Shown: positions 1-7,473 of the stretch, one piece after another
How the letters are laid out: each line of letters starts with the position of its first letter
Numbering within the stretch: the first letter of the stretch is position 1
From: Pseudonocardia kunmingensis
Lineage (GTDB): Bacteria > Actinomycetota > Actinomycetes > Mycobacteriales > Pseudonocardiaceae
NCBI RefSeq assembly: GCF_006716445.1
Contig: NZ_VFPA01000008.1
Span: 186,001-250,000 of the forward strand
DNA length: 64,000 bases
Direction: 5' to 3'
Notes under the pieces: generated by a model
What the model was told of the DNA's origin: nothing
The model's input: only the letters and a program-made list of their open reading frames with translations
The model's database searches: none
Position numbers and translations under genes: made by a program

Positions 1-1029
1 GTAGCCGTAGCCGCCGAACAGCTGCAGGCACCGGTCGATCACCGAGCACTGCAGGTCGGTGGTCCAGTACTTGGCTCCGGCGGCTTCCTCGGCCGTGAGC
101 TCCCCGTCGACGAGGGCCTGCACGCAGCGGTCGACGTAGACGCGGGCGACGCCGACCTGGGTGTGCAGGTCGGCGAGCTCGAAACGGATGGCCTGGTGCG
201 CGCCGAGCGGCACGCCGAAGGTGGTGCGGTCCCGGCAGTGCGCGAGGGCGAGGGCGAGCGCCCGTTCGGCGGCGGCGACGGCGAGGACGGCCATGGACAG
301 CCGTTCGCGGGGGAGGTTGCCCAGCACGACGCGCAGCCCGGCTCCCGGCTCGCCGACGACGTTGCCGGCCGGAACCCGGCAGCCGTCGAAGAACAGCTCG
401 GCGGTGTCCTGCGCCTTGCGGCCGATCTTGTGCAGCGGACTGCCGCGGGTGAAGCCGGGGGTTCCCGCCTCGACGGCGAGCAGGCTCATGCCCCGCCCGT
501 CGCGCTCCCCGGTGCGGGCCAGCACGAGCACGAGGTCGGCCTGGGCGCCGTTCGTGATGAAGGTCTTGGTGCCGTCGAGCACGTACTCGCCGCCCTCGCG
601 GCGGGCGGTGGTGCGGATCGCCTGCAGGTCCGACCCGGTGCCGGGCTCGGTCATCGCGATCGCGGGGATGAGCGTGCCTGCGGTGAAGCCGGGCAGCCAG
701 CGCTCGCGCTGGTCAGGGGTCGTCAGCCCGATCAGGTACGGCGCGAGGATGTCGTTGCCGAGGGTGAAGCCGTCGCCTGCGGTGCCGGTGGCGACGGTCT
801 CCTCGGCCATCACCGCGTTGTAGCGGAAGTCGGCGATGCCGAGCCCGCCGAACTCCTCGGGCGCCTCGAAGCCGAGGAACCCGGCGCGGCCTGCCGCCTC
901 GAAGAACGACCGGTCGACCAGGCCGGACTCCTCCCACCGCTCGGTGTGCGGCACGGCTTCGCGCTCGAGGAACCGCCGGAACGCCGACCGGAAGTCGTCG
1001 TGTTCGGTGTCGTAGAGCGTGCGGCGCAC
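1..1029 (-). CDS. Acyl-CoA dehydrogenase (3' end cut by window edge)
   Basis: FAD-dependent alpha,beta-dehydrogenation of an acyl-CoA. The 343 visible residues begin MRRTLYDTEHDDFR from a GTG with an AGGGAG ribosome site just upstream. The N-terminal helical domain comes first; the family FAD/substrate motif MTEPGTGSD is at about residues 126-134; the C-terminal signature FGGYGY is reached exactly where the window ends, so the last 40 or so residues are missing. It lies 10 bases downstream of the HSD10-like dehydrogenase on the same strand and is probably cotranscribed with it, giving two beta-oxidation-type steps. The exact acyl substrate cannot be read from the sequence. Confidence 0.9.
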   Translation of the reverse strand, partial: MRRTLYDTEHDDFRSAFRRFLEREAVPHTERWEESGLVDRSFFEAAGRAGFLGFEAPEEFGGLGIADFRYNAVMAEETVATGTAGDGFTLGNDILAPYLIGLTTPDQRERWLPGFTAGTLIPAIAMTEPGTGSDLQAIRTTARREGGEYVLDGTKTFITNGAQADLVLVLARTGERDGRGMSLLAVEAGTPGFTRGSPLHKIGRKAQDTAELFFDGCRVPAGNVVGEPGAGLRVVLGNLPRERLSMAVLAVAAAERALALALAHCRDRTTFGVPLGAHQAIRFELADLHTQVGVARVYVDRCVQALVDGELTAEEAAGAKYWTTDLQCSVIDRCLQLFGGYGY

Positions 1030-1039
1030 GGACGTCTCC

Positions 1040-1801
1040 CTACAGCCGGGTGGCGGCGTCGAGGCGCACGACATCGCCGTTGAGCAGCGTGTTCTCCATG
1101 AAGCTCGCCACGAGCTGCGCGAAGTCGTGCGGAGTGCCCAGTCGCTTGGGGAACACGTGCAGGTCGACGAGCGACGCGCGGCGCTTCTCGTCGGCGCCGG
1201 CGAGCATCGCGGTGTCCATGATCCCCGGGCAGACCGTCATCACCCGGATCCCCCACAGCGCCAGGTCGCGGGCGAGCGGCAGGGTGAGGGCGACCAGGCC
1301 GCCCTTGGACGCGGAGTAGGCGGCCTGGCCCACCTGGCCCTCCAGCGCCGCGGCGGAGGAGACGTTGACGACCAGGCCGCGCTCGCCCTCCGACGAGGGT
1401 TCGTTGCGCGCCATGACGGCGACGGCGCGGCGCAGCACGTCGAAGCTCCCGACGAGGTTGACCTCGACCGTCCGGCGGAACGTGTCCAGCGGGTGCAGCT
1501 CGCCCTTGCGTGACAGCACCCGGGCCGCCGGGCTGATGCCGGCGGCGTTCACGCACACGTCGATGCGGCCGAACGTCGACGCTGCACCGTCGACGGCGGC
1601 CTCGACCTGGTCGGGATCCGAGACGTCGACCGGGAAGAACGCCCCCGCGTCGCCGAGCTCCCCGGCCAGATCGGCGCCGTTCGACGTGGGCAGATCGAGG
1701 ATCGCGACGCGGCCGTCGCGCTGCGCGAGGTGCCGCGCCGTCCCTGCGCCGAGGCCGGATGCCCCGCCCGTGACCACTGCCACCGAACCGTCGATCTGCA
1801 C
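1040..1801 (-). CDS. SDR family 3-hydroxyacyl-CoA dehydrogenase (HSD10-like)
   Basis: NAD-dependent oxidation of a 3-hydroxyacyl-CoA is the likely reaction. The protein has 253 residues, the normal length for classical SDRs. The cofactor motif TGGASGLG is at residues 11-18, NAAG follows near 85, and the catalytic Ser149, Tyr162 and Lys166 (YSASK) are present. The N-terminus (SVAVVTGGASGLG) and the long loop before the active site (LSRKGELHPLDTF) resemble type II 3-hydroxyacyl-CoA dehydrogenases rather than FabG. It is the first gene of a minus-strand pair with the acyl-CoA dehydrogenase, divergent from the thiolase, so three beta-oxidation functions share one intergenic region. Confidence 0.85.
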   Translation of the reverse strand: MQIDGSVAVVTGGASGLGAGTARHLAQRDGRVAILDLPTSNGADLAGELGDAGAFFPVDVSDPDQVEAAVDGAASTFGRIDVCVNAAGISPAARVLSRKGELHPLDTFRRTVEVNLVGSFDVLRRAVAVMARNEPSSEGERGLVVNVSSAAALEGQVGQAAYSASKGGLVALTLPLARDLALWGIRVMTVCPGIMDTAMLAGADEKRRASLVDLHVFPKRLGTPHDFAQLVASFMENTLLNGDVVRLDAATRL

Positions 1802-1843
1802 GTCGTCGTCCTCCTCGTCGTCATCGGGAGTCTATCCACTCAA

Positions 1844-1860
1844 TCAAACGATAGGTAGGC
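1844..1860 (+). promoter_or_regulatory. CAAACG/GGTAG operator-like element between SDR and thiolase genes
   Basis: The 17-base stretch tcaaacgataggtaggc lies in the 113-base divergent region. It closely matches elements before the ligase at 6459, the FAD enzyme at 7474, the P450 at 10415 and the ligase at 15392. The shared core is CAAACG followed by GGTAG, an imperfect inverted repeat of the size bound by TetR-family dimers. That it is an operator is inference. Confidence 0.5.
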
Positions 1861-1914
1861 TAGGGATGCAGGGCGAGTGACGGCGCCGGAGGGCGCCGGG
1901 ACGAGGAGCGCAAC

Positions 1915-3063
1915 GTGCGGGACGCAGTGATCGTGGAGGCCGTCCGGACCCCGGTGGGGAAGCGCAACGGTGGGCTGGCCGGGGTCCATCCGGCCGACCT
2001 GTCGGCCCACGTGCTGGGCAGCCTCGCCGAGCGGGCCCGGATCGACCCGGCGGTGGTCGACGACGTCGTCTGGGGCTGCGTGTCCCAGGTGGGCGAGCAG
2101 ACGTTCGACATCGCGCGCACCGCGGTGCTCGCCGCGGGCTGGCCCGACACCGTCACCGGGGTGACCGTCGACCGCCAGTGCGGCTCCTCGCAGCAGGCGG
2201 TGCACTTCGCCGCGGCCGGGCTCGTCGCGGGCCAGTACGACGTCGTGGTCGCAGGCGGCGTCGAGTCGATGAGCCGGGTGCCGATGGGCAGCTCGATCGG
2301 CGACGCCGACCCGTTCGGCCCGCGGTTCACGGCCCGCTACGGCGGGGTCTTCCCGAACCAGGGGGTCGGAGCGGAGATGATCGCCGAGCGGTGGGCGCTC
2401 TCGCGCACCCAGCTCGACGAGTTCTCCCTCGCCAGTCACGAGAAGGCCGCTGCGGCGCAGGACGACGGCCGGTTCGACGGGCAGATCGCCCCGGTCACGC
2501 TGCCGGACGGCACGGTCGTGGCGAAGGACGAGGGGATCCGCCGAGGCGGCACCGTGGAGGGGCTGGCGAAACTGAAGCCGGCCTTCGAGCCGGAGGGCGG
2601 GGTGATCACCGCGGGCAACAGCTCGCAGATCTCCGACGGGTCCGCCGCGCTGCTGATGACCACGTCCGAGAAGGCCCGGGAGCTCGGGCTGACCCCGATC
2701 GCCCGGGTGCACACCACCGTGCTGGCCGGCGCCGACCCGGTGATCATGCTGACCGCGCCGATGCCCGCCACCGAGAAGGCGCTGGAGCGCTCGGGCCTGC
2801 GGCTGGAGGAGATCGGGGCGTTCGAGGTCAACGAGGCGTTCGCGCCGGTGCCGCTGGCGTGGCTGCACGATCTCGGGGCCGACCCGAAGGTCCTCAACCC
2901 CAACGGTGGGGCGATCGCCCTCGGCCACCCCCTCGGCGGCTCGGGTGCCCGGTTGATGACCACGCTCGTGCACCACATGCGGGACAACGGGATCCGCTAC
3001 GGGCTGCAGACGATGTGCGAGGGCGGCGGGCAGGCCAACGCCACCATCCTCGAGCTGCTCTGA
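1915..3063 (+). CDS. Thiolase (acetyl-CoA acyltransferase family)
   Basis: Thiolytic cleavage of a 3-ketoacyl-CoA (or the reverse condensation). At 382 residues it has the length of degradative thiolases, with the nucleophilic Cys89 in RQCGSSQQAV, His338 in GHPLGG, and the second active-site Cys368 in MCEGGGQANA. NEAF is also present. The GTG start has GAGGAG eight bases upstream. It is followed after 33 bases by two SDR genes, so thiolase and alcohol dehydrogenases are probably one transcript. The neighbours favour a role in the last step of side-chain or ring degradation. Confidence 0.92.
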   Translation: MRDAVIVEAVRTPVGKRNGGLAGVHPADLSAHVLGSLAERARIDPAVVDDVVWGCVSQVGEQTFDIARTAVLAAGWPDTVTGVTVDRQCGSSQQAVHFAAAGLVAGQYDVVVAGGVESMSRVPMGSSIGDADPFGPRFTARYGGVFPNQGVGAEMIAERWALSRTQLDEFSLASHEKAAAAQDDGRFDGQIAPVTLPDGTVVAKDEGIRRGGTVEGLAKLKPAFEPEGGVITAGNSSQISDGSAALLMTTSEKARELGLTPIARVHTTVLAGADPVIMLTAPMPATEKALERSGLRLEEIGAFEVNEAFAPVPLAWLHDLGADPKVLNPNGGAIALGHPLGGSGARLMTTLVHHMRDNGIRYGLQTMCEGGGQANATILELL

Positions 3064-3096
3064 CCAGGGTCGTTCGCGCTAGCTGAAGGAGGAACG

Positions 3097-3930
3097 GTGA
3101 ACGGAAGGGTCGAGGGGAAGGTCGCGTTCATCACGGGCGCGGCGCGGGGGCAGGGCCGCAGCCACGCGGTGCGGCTGGCGCAGGAGGGCGCGGACATCAT
3201 CGCGGTCGATGTGTGCGCGCCGATCTCGTCGGTGGACAAGTACCCGCTCGCCACCCGGGAGGATCTCGACGAGACCGTGGCGGCGGTCGAGAAGCTCGAC
3301 CGCCGGATCGTCGCGCGCGTCGCCGACGTCCGCGACGCGGACGGGCTCGGCGCGGCGCTGGACGAGGGCGTCGGCGAGCTCGGCGGTCTCGACATCGTGG
3401 TGGCCAACGCGGGGATCGCGAGCTACGGGATGTCGTGGGAGCTCACCGAACAGATGTGGCAGGAGATGCTGGACGTGAACCTCACCGGCGTCTGGCACAC
3501 CGCGAAGGCGGCCGTGCCGCACCTGATCGCGCGTGGCGGTGGGTCGATGGTCTTCACGAGCTCGATCGGCGGGCTCAAGGGGATCATGCAGGTCGGCCAC
3601 TACGTGGCGGCGAAACACGGGATCGTGGGGCTGATGCGGACCATGGCCAACGAGCTGGCCGGGCACCGGATCCGCGTGAACACGGTGCATCCGACCAACG
3701 TCGACACGCACATGATCCAGAACCCGGGAACGTGGGGCATGTTCGCGCCGGACGATCCCGAGCCCACGGTGGAGAAGGCGATGCCGGGCTTCATGTCGCT
3801 CAACGCGCTGCCCGTGCCGTGGGTGGAGTCGAGCGACATCAGCAACGCGGTGCTGTTCCTGTCCAGTGACGAGGCCCGCTACATCACCGGTGTGGCTCTG
3901 CCGGTCGACGCGGGCGCCGCGGTCAGGTGA
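3097..3930 (+). CDS. Mycofactocin-coupled SDR family oxidoreductase (carveol-dehydrogenase-like)
   Basis: The 277-residue protein starts with GKVAFITGAARGQGRSHAVRLAQEG and then has an acidic insertion (about residues 41-65, PISSVDKYPLATREDLDET). Both are hallmarks of the SDR subfamily that keeps a bound NAD and passes electrons to the peptide-derived redox carrier mycofactocin; limonene/carveol dehydrogenases of Rhodococcus belong here. Ser155/156, Tyr169 and Lys173 form the catalytic set. GAAGGAGG precedes the GTG start. Its presence implies the host makes mycofactocin, although no mft genes are in this window. The substrate is probably an alicyclic or terpenoid alcohol (inference). Confidence 0.85.
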   Translation: MNGRVEGKVAFITGAARGQGRSHAVRLAQEGADIIAVDVCAPISSVDKYPLATREDLDETVAAVEKLDRRIVARVADVRDADGLGAALDEGVGELGGLDIVVANAGIASYGMSWELTEQMWQEMLDVNLTGVWHTAKAAVPHLIARGGGSMVFTSSIGGLKGIMQVGHYVAAKHGIVGLMRTMANELAGHRIRVNTVHPTNVDTHMIQNPGTWGMFAPDDPEPTVEKAMPGFMSLNALPVPWVESSDISNAVLFLSSDEARYITGVALPVDAGAAVR

Positions 3931-3988
3931 CGATCGGGCACCTCGCATGAACGATCCAGGGCGCTGCGCGCCGATCAAGGTGGGCGCG

Positions 3989-4777
3989 ATGCGGCTCGAC
4001 GGCAAGGTCGTCGTGATCACCGGAGCGGGTTCGGGGATCGGCCGCGCGTCGGCCGAGCGCTTCGCGGCCGAGGGTGCCAAGGTCGTCTGCGCGGACATCC
4101 GCGGCACCGCCGAGGACACCGCGGCGGCCATCGTGGCCGCGGGGCACGAGGCGACAGGGGTCACCACGGACGTGCGCAGCCAGGCCGACACCGAGCGGAT
4201 GGCCGCACACGCGCTGGACCGCTACGGCCGGATCGACGTGCTGTACGCGAACGCCGGGGTCCCGGGAGTCGGATCCACCGCCGAGTGCGATCCCGAGCTG
4301 TGGGACCAGGTCCTCGCGGTCAACCTCACGGGCGTCTGGCTGTCGATGCGCGCGGTGCTGCCGAGGATGATCGAGCAGCGGAGCGGGTCGATCATCACGC
4401 AGTCGAGCACGGCGGGGGTCATCGGGATTCGCGGGATCGCGCCGTACACGGCCGCGAAGTCCGCGGTCATCGGCCTCACCAAGGCCACCGCGGTGGAGGT
4501 CGGGCCGCACAACGTCCGGGTGAACGCCGTAGCCCCCGGCACGTCGCCGACACCGCTGGTCACCGAGTCGTTCTCCACCATGGTCGGTTCGGGCGGTCGA
4601 CGGGCCGACGAGGCGCGCACGACGCTCGCGCTCGAACGCGAGCAGCAGCGCTACCCCATGCGTCGCTTCGGGACGCTGGACGAGATCGTGTCCGTGGCAC
4701 TGTTCCTGGCCAGTGACGAGAGCAGTTGGGTCACCGGTGGTGTCCACGTCGTGGACGGCGGCATGACGGTGTCCTGA
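3989..4777 (+). CDS. SDR family oxidoreductase
   Basis: Classical NAD(P)-dependent short-chain dehydrogenase of 262 residues. TGAGSGIG is at 11-18, NAG near 88, and the catalytic Ser139/140, Tyr153 and Lys157 are intact; the C-terminus ends VTGGVHVVDGGMTVS as in 3-oxoacyl reductase-like SDRs. I chose the ATG at 3989 because AAGGTGGG sits just before it and the next residues (MRLDGKVVVITG) are a standard SDR N-terminus. An in-frame ATG at 3947 would add 14 residues. It follows the mycofactocin-type SDR by 58 bases and converges on the ligase gene. Confidence 0.85.
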   Translation: MRLDGKVVVITGAGSGIGRASAERFAAEGAKVVCADIRGTAEDTAAAIVAAGHEATGVTTDVRSQADTERMAAHALDRYGRIDVLYANAGVPGVGSTAECDPELWDQVLAVNLTGVWLSMRAVLPRMIEQRSGSIITQSSTAGVIGIRGIAPYTAAKSAVIGLTKATAVEVGPHNVRVNAVAPGTSPTPLVTESFSTMVGSGGRRADEARTTLALEREQQRYPMRRFGTLDEIVSVALFLASDESSWVTGGVHVVDGGMTVS

Positions 4778-4809
4778 ACCGCGCGGTCGGGTCGGCAGCG
4801 ACCACGCCC

Positions 4810-6459
4810 CTACGGCGCCCCTGCCGGCGCGGGGTTCGATGTCAGCCGGGGCGCCTCGGTGATCCCGGCCTCCGCGAGCTCCGCGGCGATGGTCTCGCGC
4901 AGCCGGAACTTCTGCACCTTCGTCCCGGACATGGGCCACTCCGTCACGAAGCGCACGTAGCGGGGCACCTTGAACGTCGCGACCGTGCCGAGGCAGTAGT
5001 CGATCAGCTCCTGCTCGGTGGTTCTCGCGCCGGGCCGCAGCTGGACGAACGCGGCCGGCACCTCGCCGAGCCGGGCGTCCGGAGCGGCGACGACCTGCAC
5101 CACGCCGCACGCGGGGTGCCCGGCGAGGAGGCCCTCCACCTCGGCGGCGGCGACGTTCTCCCCGCCCACCTTGAGCATGTCCTTGAGCCGGGACAGGAAG
5201 GTGAGCCTGCCGTGCGCGTCGGCGACGGCGAGGTCCCCCGAGGCGAACCAGCCGTCGGGGTCGATCCGCTCCGCGGTCAGCTCGGCGTCGCGATGGTAGT
5301 GGGCGATGCGGGAGGTGCCGCGGAACTGCACCTCACCGGGCGTACCGGGCGGCACGGGCCTGCGGGTCTCCGGGTCGACGACGCGGATCTCCATGTGCCG
5401 CAACGGTGTGCCGCTCGTCGTCGCCCTGGCTTCGGGCGGGTCGTCCGGGGAGCCGATGCAGCAGAACCCGCACGACTCGGTCATGCCGTAGGACGACATC
5501 TGGATCGCCGGGGCGATCCGGTCCTGCATGGAGCGCAGCCGCTCGGGCGCGCCGACGTTGAGGACGATGCGCAGGGCGGACAGGTCGGTCGTCGGGAAGT
5601 CCGGGTGGTCGAGCACCGGCAGCCAGATCGTCTCGAACGCGGGGAAGGCGACCGTGCAGCGCTCGTCGGCGAGCTGGCGCAGCGCGGCGGTGGGTTCGAA
5701 GACGCCGACGTGGACCATGCTGCACCCGCCCGCGAGCGCCGCGACGGCGACGTCGTACCCGCCGCAGTGGAACATCGGCAGCGGCGTCCAGAACCGGTCC
5801 TGCGGGCCGAGACCGAGGCGCTCGGCGACGGCCTCGCCCTCTGCGACGAGCGATGCGTTGTCGAGCACGCAGCCGCGCGGGCGGGACGTCGTACCGGAGG
5901 TGTAGAGGATCAGCGCGGGGTCCGCGGCGCGTACCGCGGCCCGCGCCGCGGCGACGGCGGTGGGGTCGGTCGGGGCGCCCTCGAATCCGGCGCGGGTGAG
6001 CCAGCCCCGCGGGGTCGGACCGTCCGGTTCGACCGCGACGACCGCGCGCAGCATCGGCGCGGTGGGCAGGGCGAGCCGGCCGGGGATGGCGCCGGTGAGC
6101 CCGGGGAGGGCCTCGGCGAGCACCGGCTCGAGCTCTGCGGTGGCGAACAGCAGCCGCATGTCGGCGTTCTCGATGATGTAGGCGAGCTCGCCGGGTTTGA
6201 GGCGCGGGTTCACCGGGACGGCGACGGCACCGAGGTGCGCGGCGGCGAGCCACGTCGTCATGCTGTCGATCCCGCCGTGCAGGAGCATGCCGACGTGGTC
6301 GCCGGGCCGGATGCCGGCGGCCCACAGCGCGCCCGCGAGGTGCCTCGCGGCGGCGGCGAGGCCGGGATAGGTGAGGCGTCGGTCGGGGAAGGCGACCTCG
6401 TGGTCCGGCGCGTCGTCGGCGCGCTGGTCGAGCAGATCCGGGACGGTGGTGCCGGGCAT
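4810..6459 (-). CDS. AMP-forming acyl-CoA ligase (paralogue 1)
   Basis: ATP-dependent CoA activation of a carboxylic acid, the usual entry step of such pathways. It has 549 residues of the ANL superfamily. The phosphate loop is YTSGTTSRPRG (186-196), where Arg replaces the common Lys. SYGMTES, GWFASGDLA and the hinge SRLKDMLKVGGENV follow, and the C-terminal catalytic Lys is at about 514 (SGTKVQKFRLR). It closely resembles the broken ligase at 13711-15392 (shared FETIWxPVL, RLKDMLKVGGENVAAAEVEG, EVPAAFVQL, PMSGTK), so the two are paralogues. Its upstream region carries the recurrent palindrome at 6483. Confidence 0.9.
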   Translation of the reverse strand: MPGTTVPDLLDQRADDAPDHEVAFPDRRLTYPGLAAAARHLAGALWAAGIRPGDHVGMLLHGGIDSMTTWLAAAHLGAVAVPVNPRLKPGELAYIIENADMRLLFATAELEPVLAEALPGLTGAIPGRLALPTAPMLRAVVAVEPDGPTPRGWLTRAGFEGAPTDPTAVAAARAAVRAADPALILYTSGTTSRPRGCVLDNASLVAEGEAVAERLGLGPQDRFWTPLPMFHCGGYDVAVAALAGGCSMVHVGVFEPTAALRQLADERCTVAFPAFETIWLPVLDHPDFPTTDLSALRIVLNVGAPERLRSMQDRIAPAIQMSSYGMTESCGFCCIGSPDDPPEARATTSGTPLRHMEIRVVDPETRRPVPPGTPGEVQFRGTSRIAHYHRDAELTAERIDPDGWFASGDLAVADAHGRLTFLSRLKDMLKVGGENVAAAEVEGLLAGHPACGVVQVVAAPDARLGEVPAAFVQLRPGARTTEQELIDYCLGTVATFKVPRYVRFVTEWPMSGTKVQKFRLRETIAAELAEAGITEAPRLTSNPAPAGAP

Positions 6460-6482
6460 CGTCGCTGGCCTCCCGTGCGCTG

Positions 6483-6499
6483 TCTACCAATCGTTTGAC
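6483..6499 (-). promoter_or_regulatory. CAAACG/GGTAG operator-like palindrome between ligase and hydratase genes
   Basis: tctaccaatcgtttgac, lying 24 bases before the ligase start on one side and about 60 before the hydratase gene on the other. Read on the minus strand it is gtcaaacgattggtaga, almost the same as the element at 1844. The inverted half-sites TACCAA and TTTG flank a CG centre, typical of a TetR operator. Function is inferred from recurrence only. Confidence 0.5.
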
Positions 6500-6560
6500 A
6501 AGGTAACAGCGGTGTCCGACCGTGGACAAGCATCCGCGGAGGGGCGAAGGGTGGCGAGTG

Positions 6561-7007
6561 ATGGACGAGGACGAGTTGGCCGCGACGGTGGGACGGCGCT
6601 TCCCCGGCGGCCGGGCCCGGATCGAACCCCATGTCGACTGGCTGCTGCGCGACGCGCTCGGCTGCGCCCAGGCGGCGGACGGCGTCCTGCACCCGACCGT
6701 CGCGTTCCTCGCGGCGCAGGGCGGGGTCGGGCTGGGCCTCGAGGAGGTCTTCGCGATGTTCGGGGCCTCGTCGGCGGACGGACCGATGTTGGGGGAGTGG
6801 TCGGTGGACTTCGCCCGGCCGCTGCGCGCGGACGTCGAGTACGCCGTGCGCGCGGTCGTCGAGTCCGCGATACGCAAGCGCGGCGCCCGCACCGGAGTGT
6901 TCGACCTGGTGACCGCGTTGATCGAGATCGTCGGTCCGGACGGTGAGGTGCACGCGGCGGTCCGGCCGACGTACGTGTTCCCGCGGCGGGCGGGGGTGGT
7001 GGCGTGA
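6561..7007 (+). CDS. FAS1-like / MaoC N-terminal-type hot-dog dehydratase subunit
   Basis: A 148-residue protein that I read as the non-catalytic half of a two-subunit MaoC-type enoyl-CoA hydratase, from its size, the motifs HPTVAFLAA, GPMLGEWSVDFARPLRADVEY and PTYVFPRR, and its position directly before a MaoC-like gene. I place the start at the ATG at 6561 (GAAGGG upstream); a GTG at 6522 would add 13 residues. The 4-base overlap with the next gene means the two subunits are translationally coupled, as in actinobacterial steroid-type hydratases (ChsH1/ChsH2), a family analogy rather than an assignment. Confidence 0.65.
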   Translation: MDEDELAATVGRRFPGGRARIEPHVDWLLRDALGCAQAADGVLHPTVAFLAAQGGVGLGLEEVFAMFGASSADGPMLGEWSVDFARPLRADVEYAVRAVVESAIRKRGARTGVFDLVTALIEIVGPDGEVHAAVRPTYVFPRRAGVVA

Positions 7008-7438
7008 GTGCGCCCGAGAACGCCGCTGCCGCTGCGGCCGTCGGGGACGAGCTGCCCCCGTTCGCGGCGGTGGCCGACCCGGCGCACATGAAGACGGTCG
7101 CCGCGCTGCTGGATGACCCGAACATGATCCACCTGGATCCGAACGTGTCAGCGGCACTCGGGTTCGGCGAGCGCGTCGTCAACCAGGGGCCGATCAACCT
7201 GGGCTGGGTGCACACGATGCTGGTGCGGTGGGCCGGCGGGGCCGACCGGGTGCGGTCGTCGCGGTTCCGGTTGCAGGACAACGTGTTCGGCGGCGAGCGG
7301 GTCGTCGCCGGCGGGCGGGTGACCGCCGTCGGGCCCGGCGAGATCGAGTGCGAGGTCTGGCTGGACGTCGAGCGCGACGGCGACGTGGTGCGCGCCGTGT
7401 CGGGGACGGCGGTGGTTGCACGGGTCGGCCGGGCATGA
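7004..7438 (+). CDS. MaoC-like dehydratase (hot-dog) subunit
   Basis: 144 residues with a hot-dog-like pattern and the segment DDPNMIHLDPNVSAALGFGERVVNQGPINLG. This corresponds to the hydratase-2 motif (D-x4-H with conserved hydrophobic and N-x-G residues), where Asp and His act on the enoyl-CoA. It overlaps the preceding hot-dog gene by 4 bases (GTGA), which supports a heteromeric enoyl-CoA hydratase. It is followed after 35 bases by the FAD enzyme. The product would be a 3-hydroxyacyl-CoA, the substrate type of the neighbouring dehydrogenases. Confidence 0.7.
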   Translation: MSAPENAAAAAAVGDELPPFAAVADPAHMKTVAALLDDPNMIHLDPNVSAALGFGERVVNQGPINLGWVHTMLVRWAGGADRVRSSRFRLQDNVFGGERVVAGGRVTAVGPGEIECEVWLDVERDGDVVRAVSGTAVVARVGRA

Positions 7439-7449
7439 GAACGTAAAAC

Positions 7450-7464
7450 GGGCGTTTGGTAGAG
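7450..7464 (+). promoter_or_regulatory. CGTTTGGTAG half-palindrome before the FAD enzyme
   Basis: gggcgtttggtagag overlaps the start of the purine-rich ribosome-site region of the FAD gene. It has a perfect CGTTTGGTAG half-site, the reverse complement of the CTACCAAACG at 10366. An AAAACG stretch precedes it, so a degenerate second half may exist. It may mark an internal promoter, since the 35-base gap after the hydratase gene is otherwise empty. Confidence 0.35.
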
Positions 7465-7473
7465 AGAGGTGTC

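Noticed and set aside
163..1083. Long plus-strand open frame opposite the acyl-CoA dehydrogenase
   Set aside because: Composition is Gly/Arg/Ala/Glu-rich with no domain; the minus strand encodes a clear acyl-CoA dehydrogenase. High GC makes antisense frames stay open.
4778..4809. Terminator between the SDR and ligase genes
   Set aside because: Only weak GC-rich self-complementarity and no T run; cannot be supported.
4726..6498. 590-codon plus-strand frame opposite the first ligase
   Set aside because: Antisense shadow of an intact ANL ligase; no recognisable motifs.
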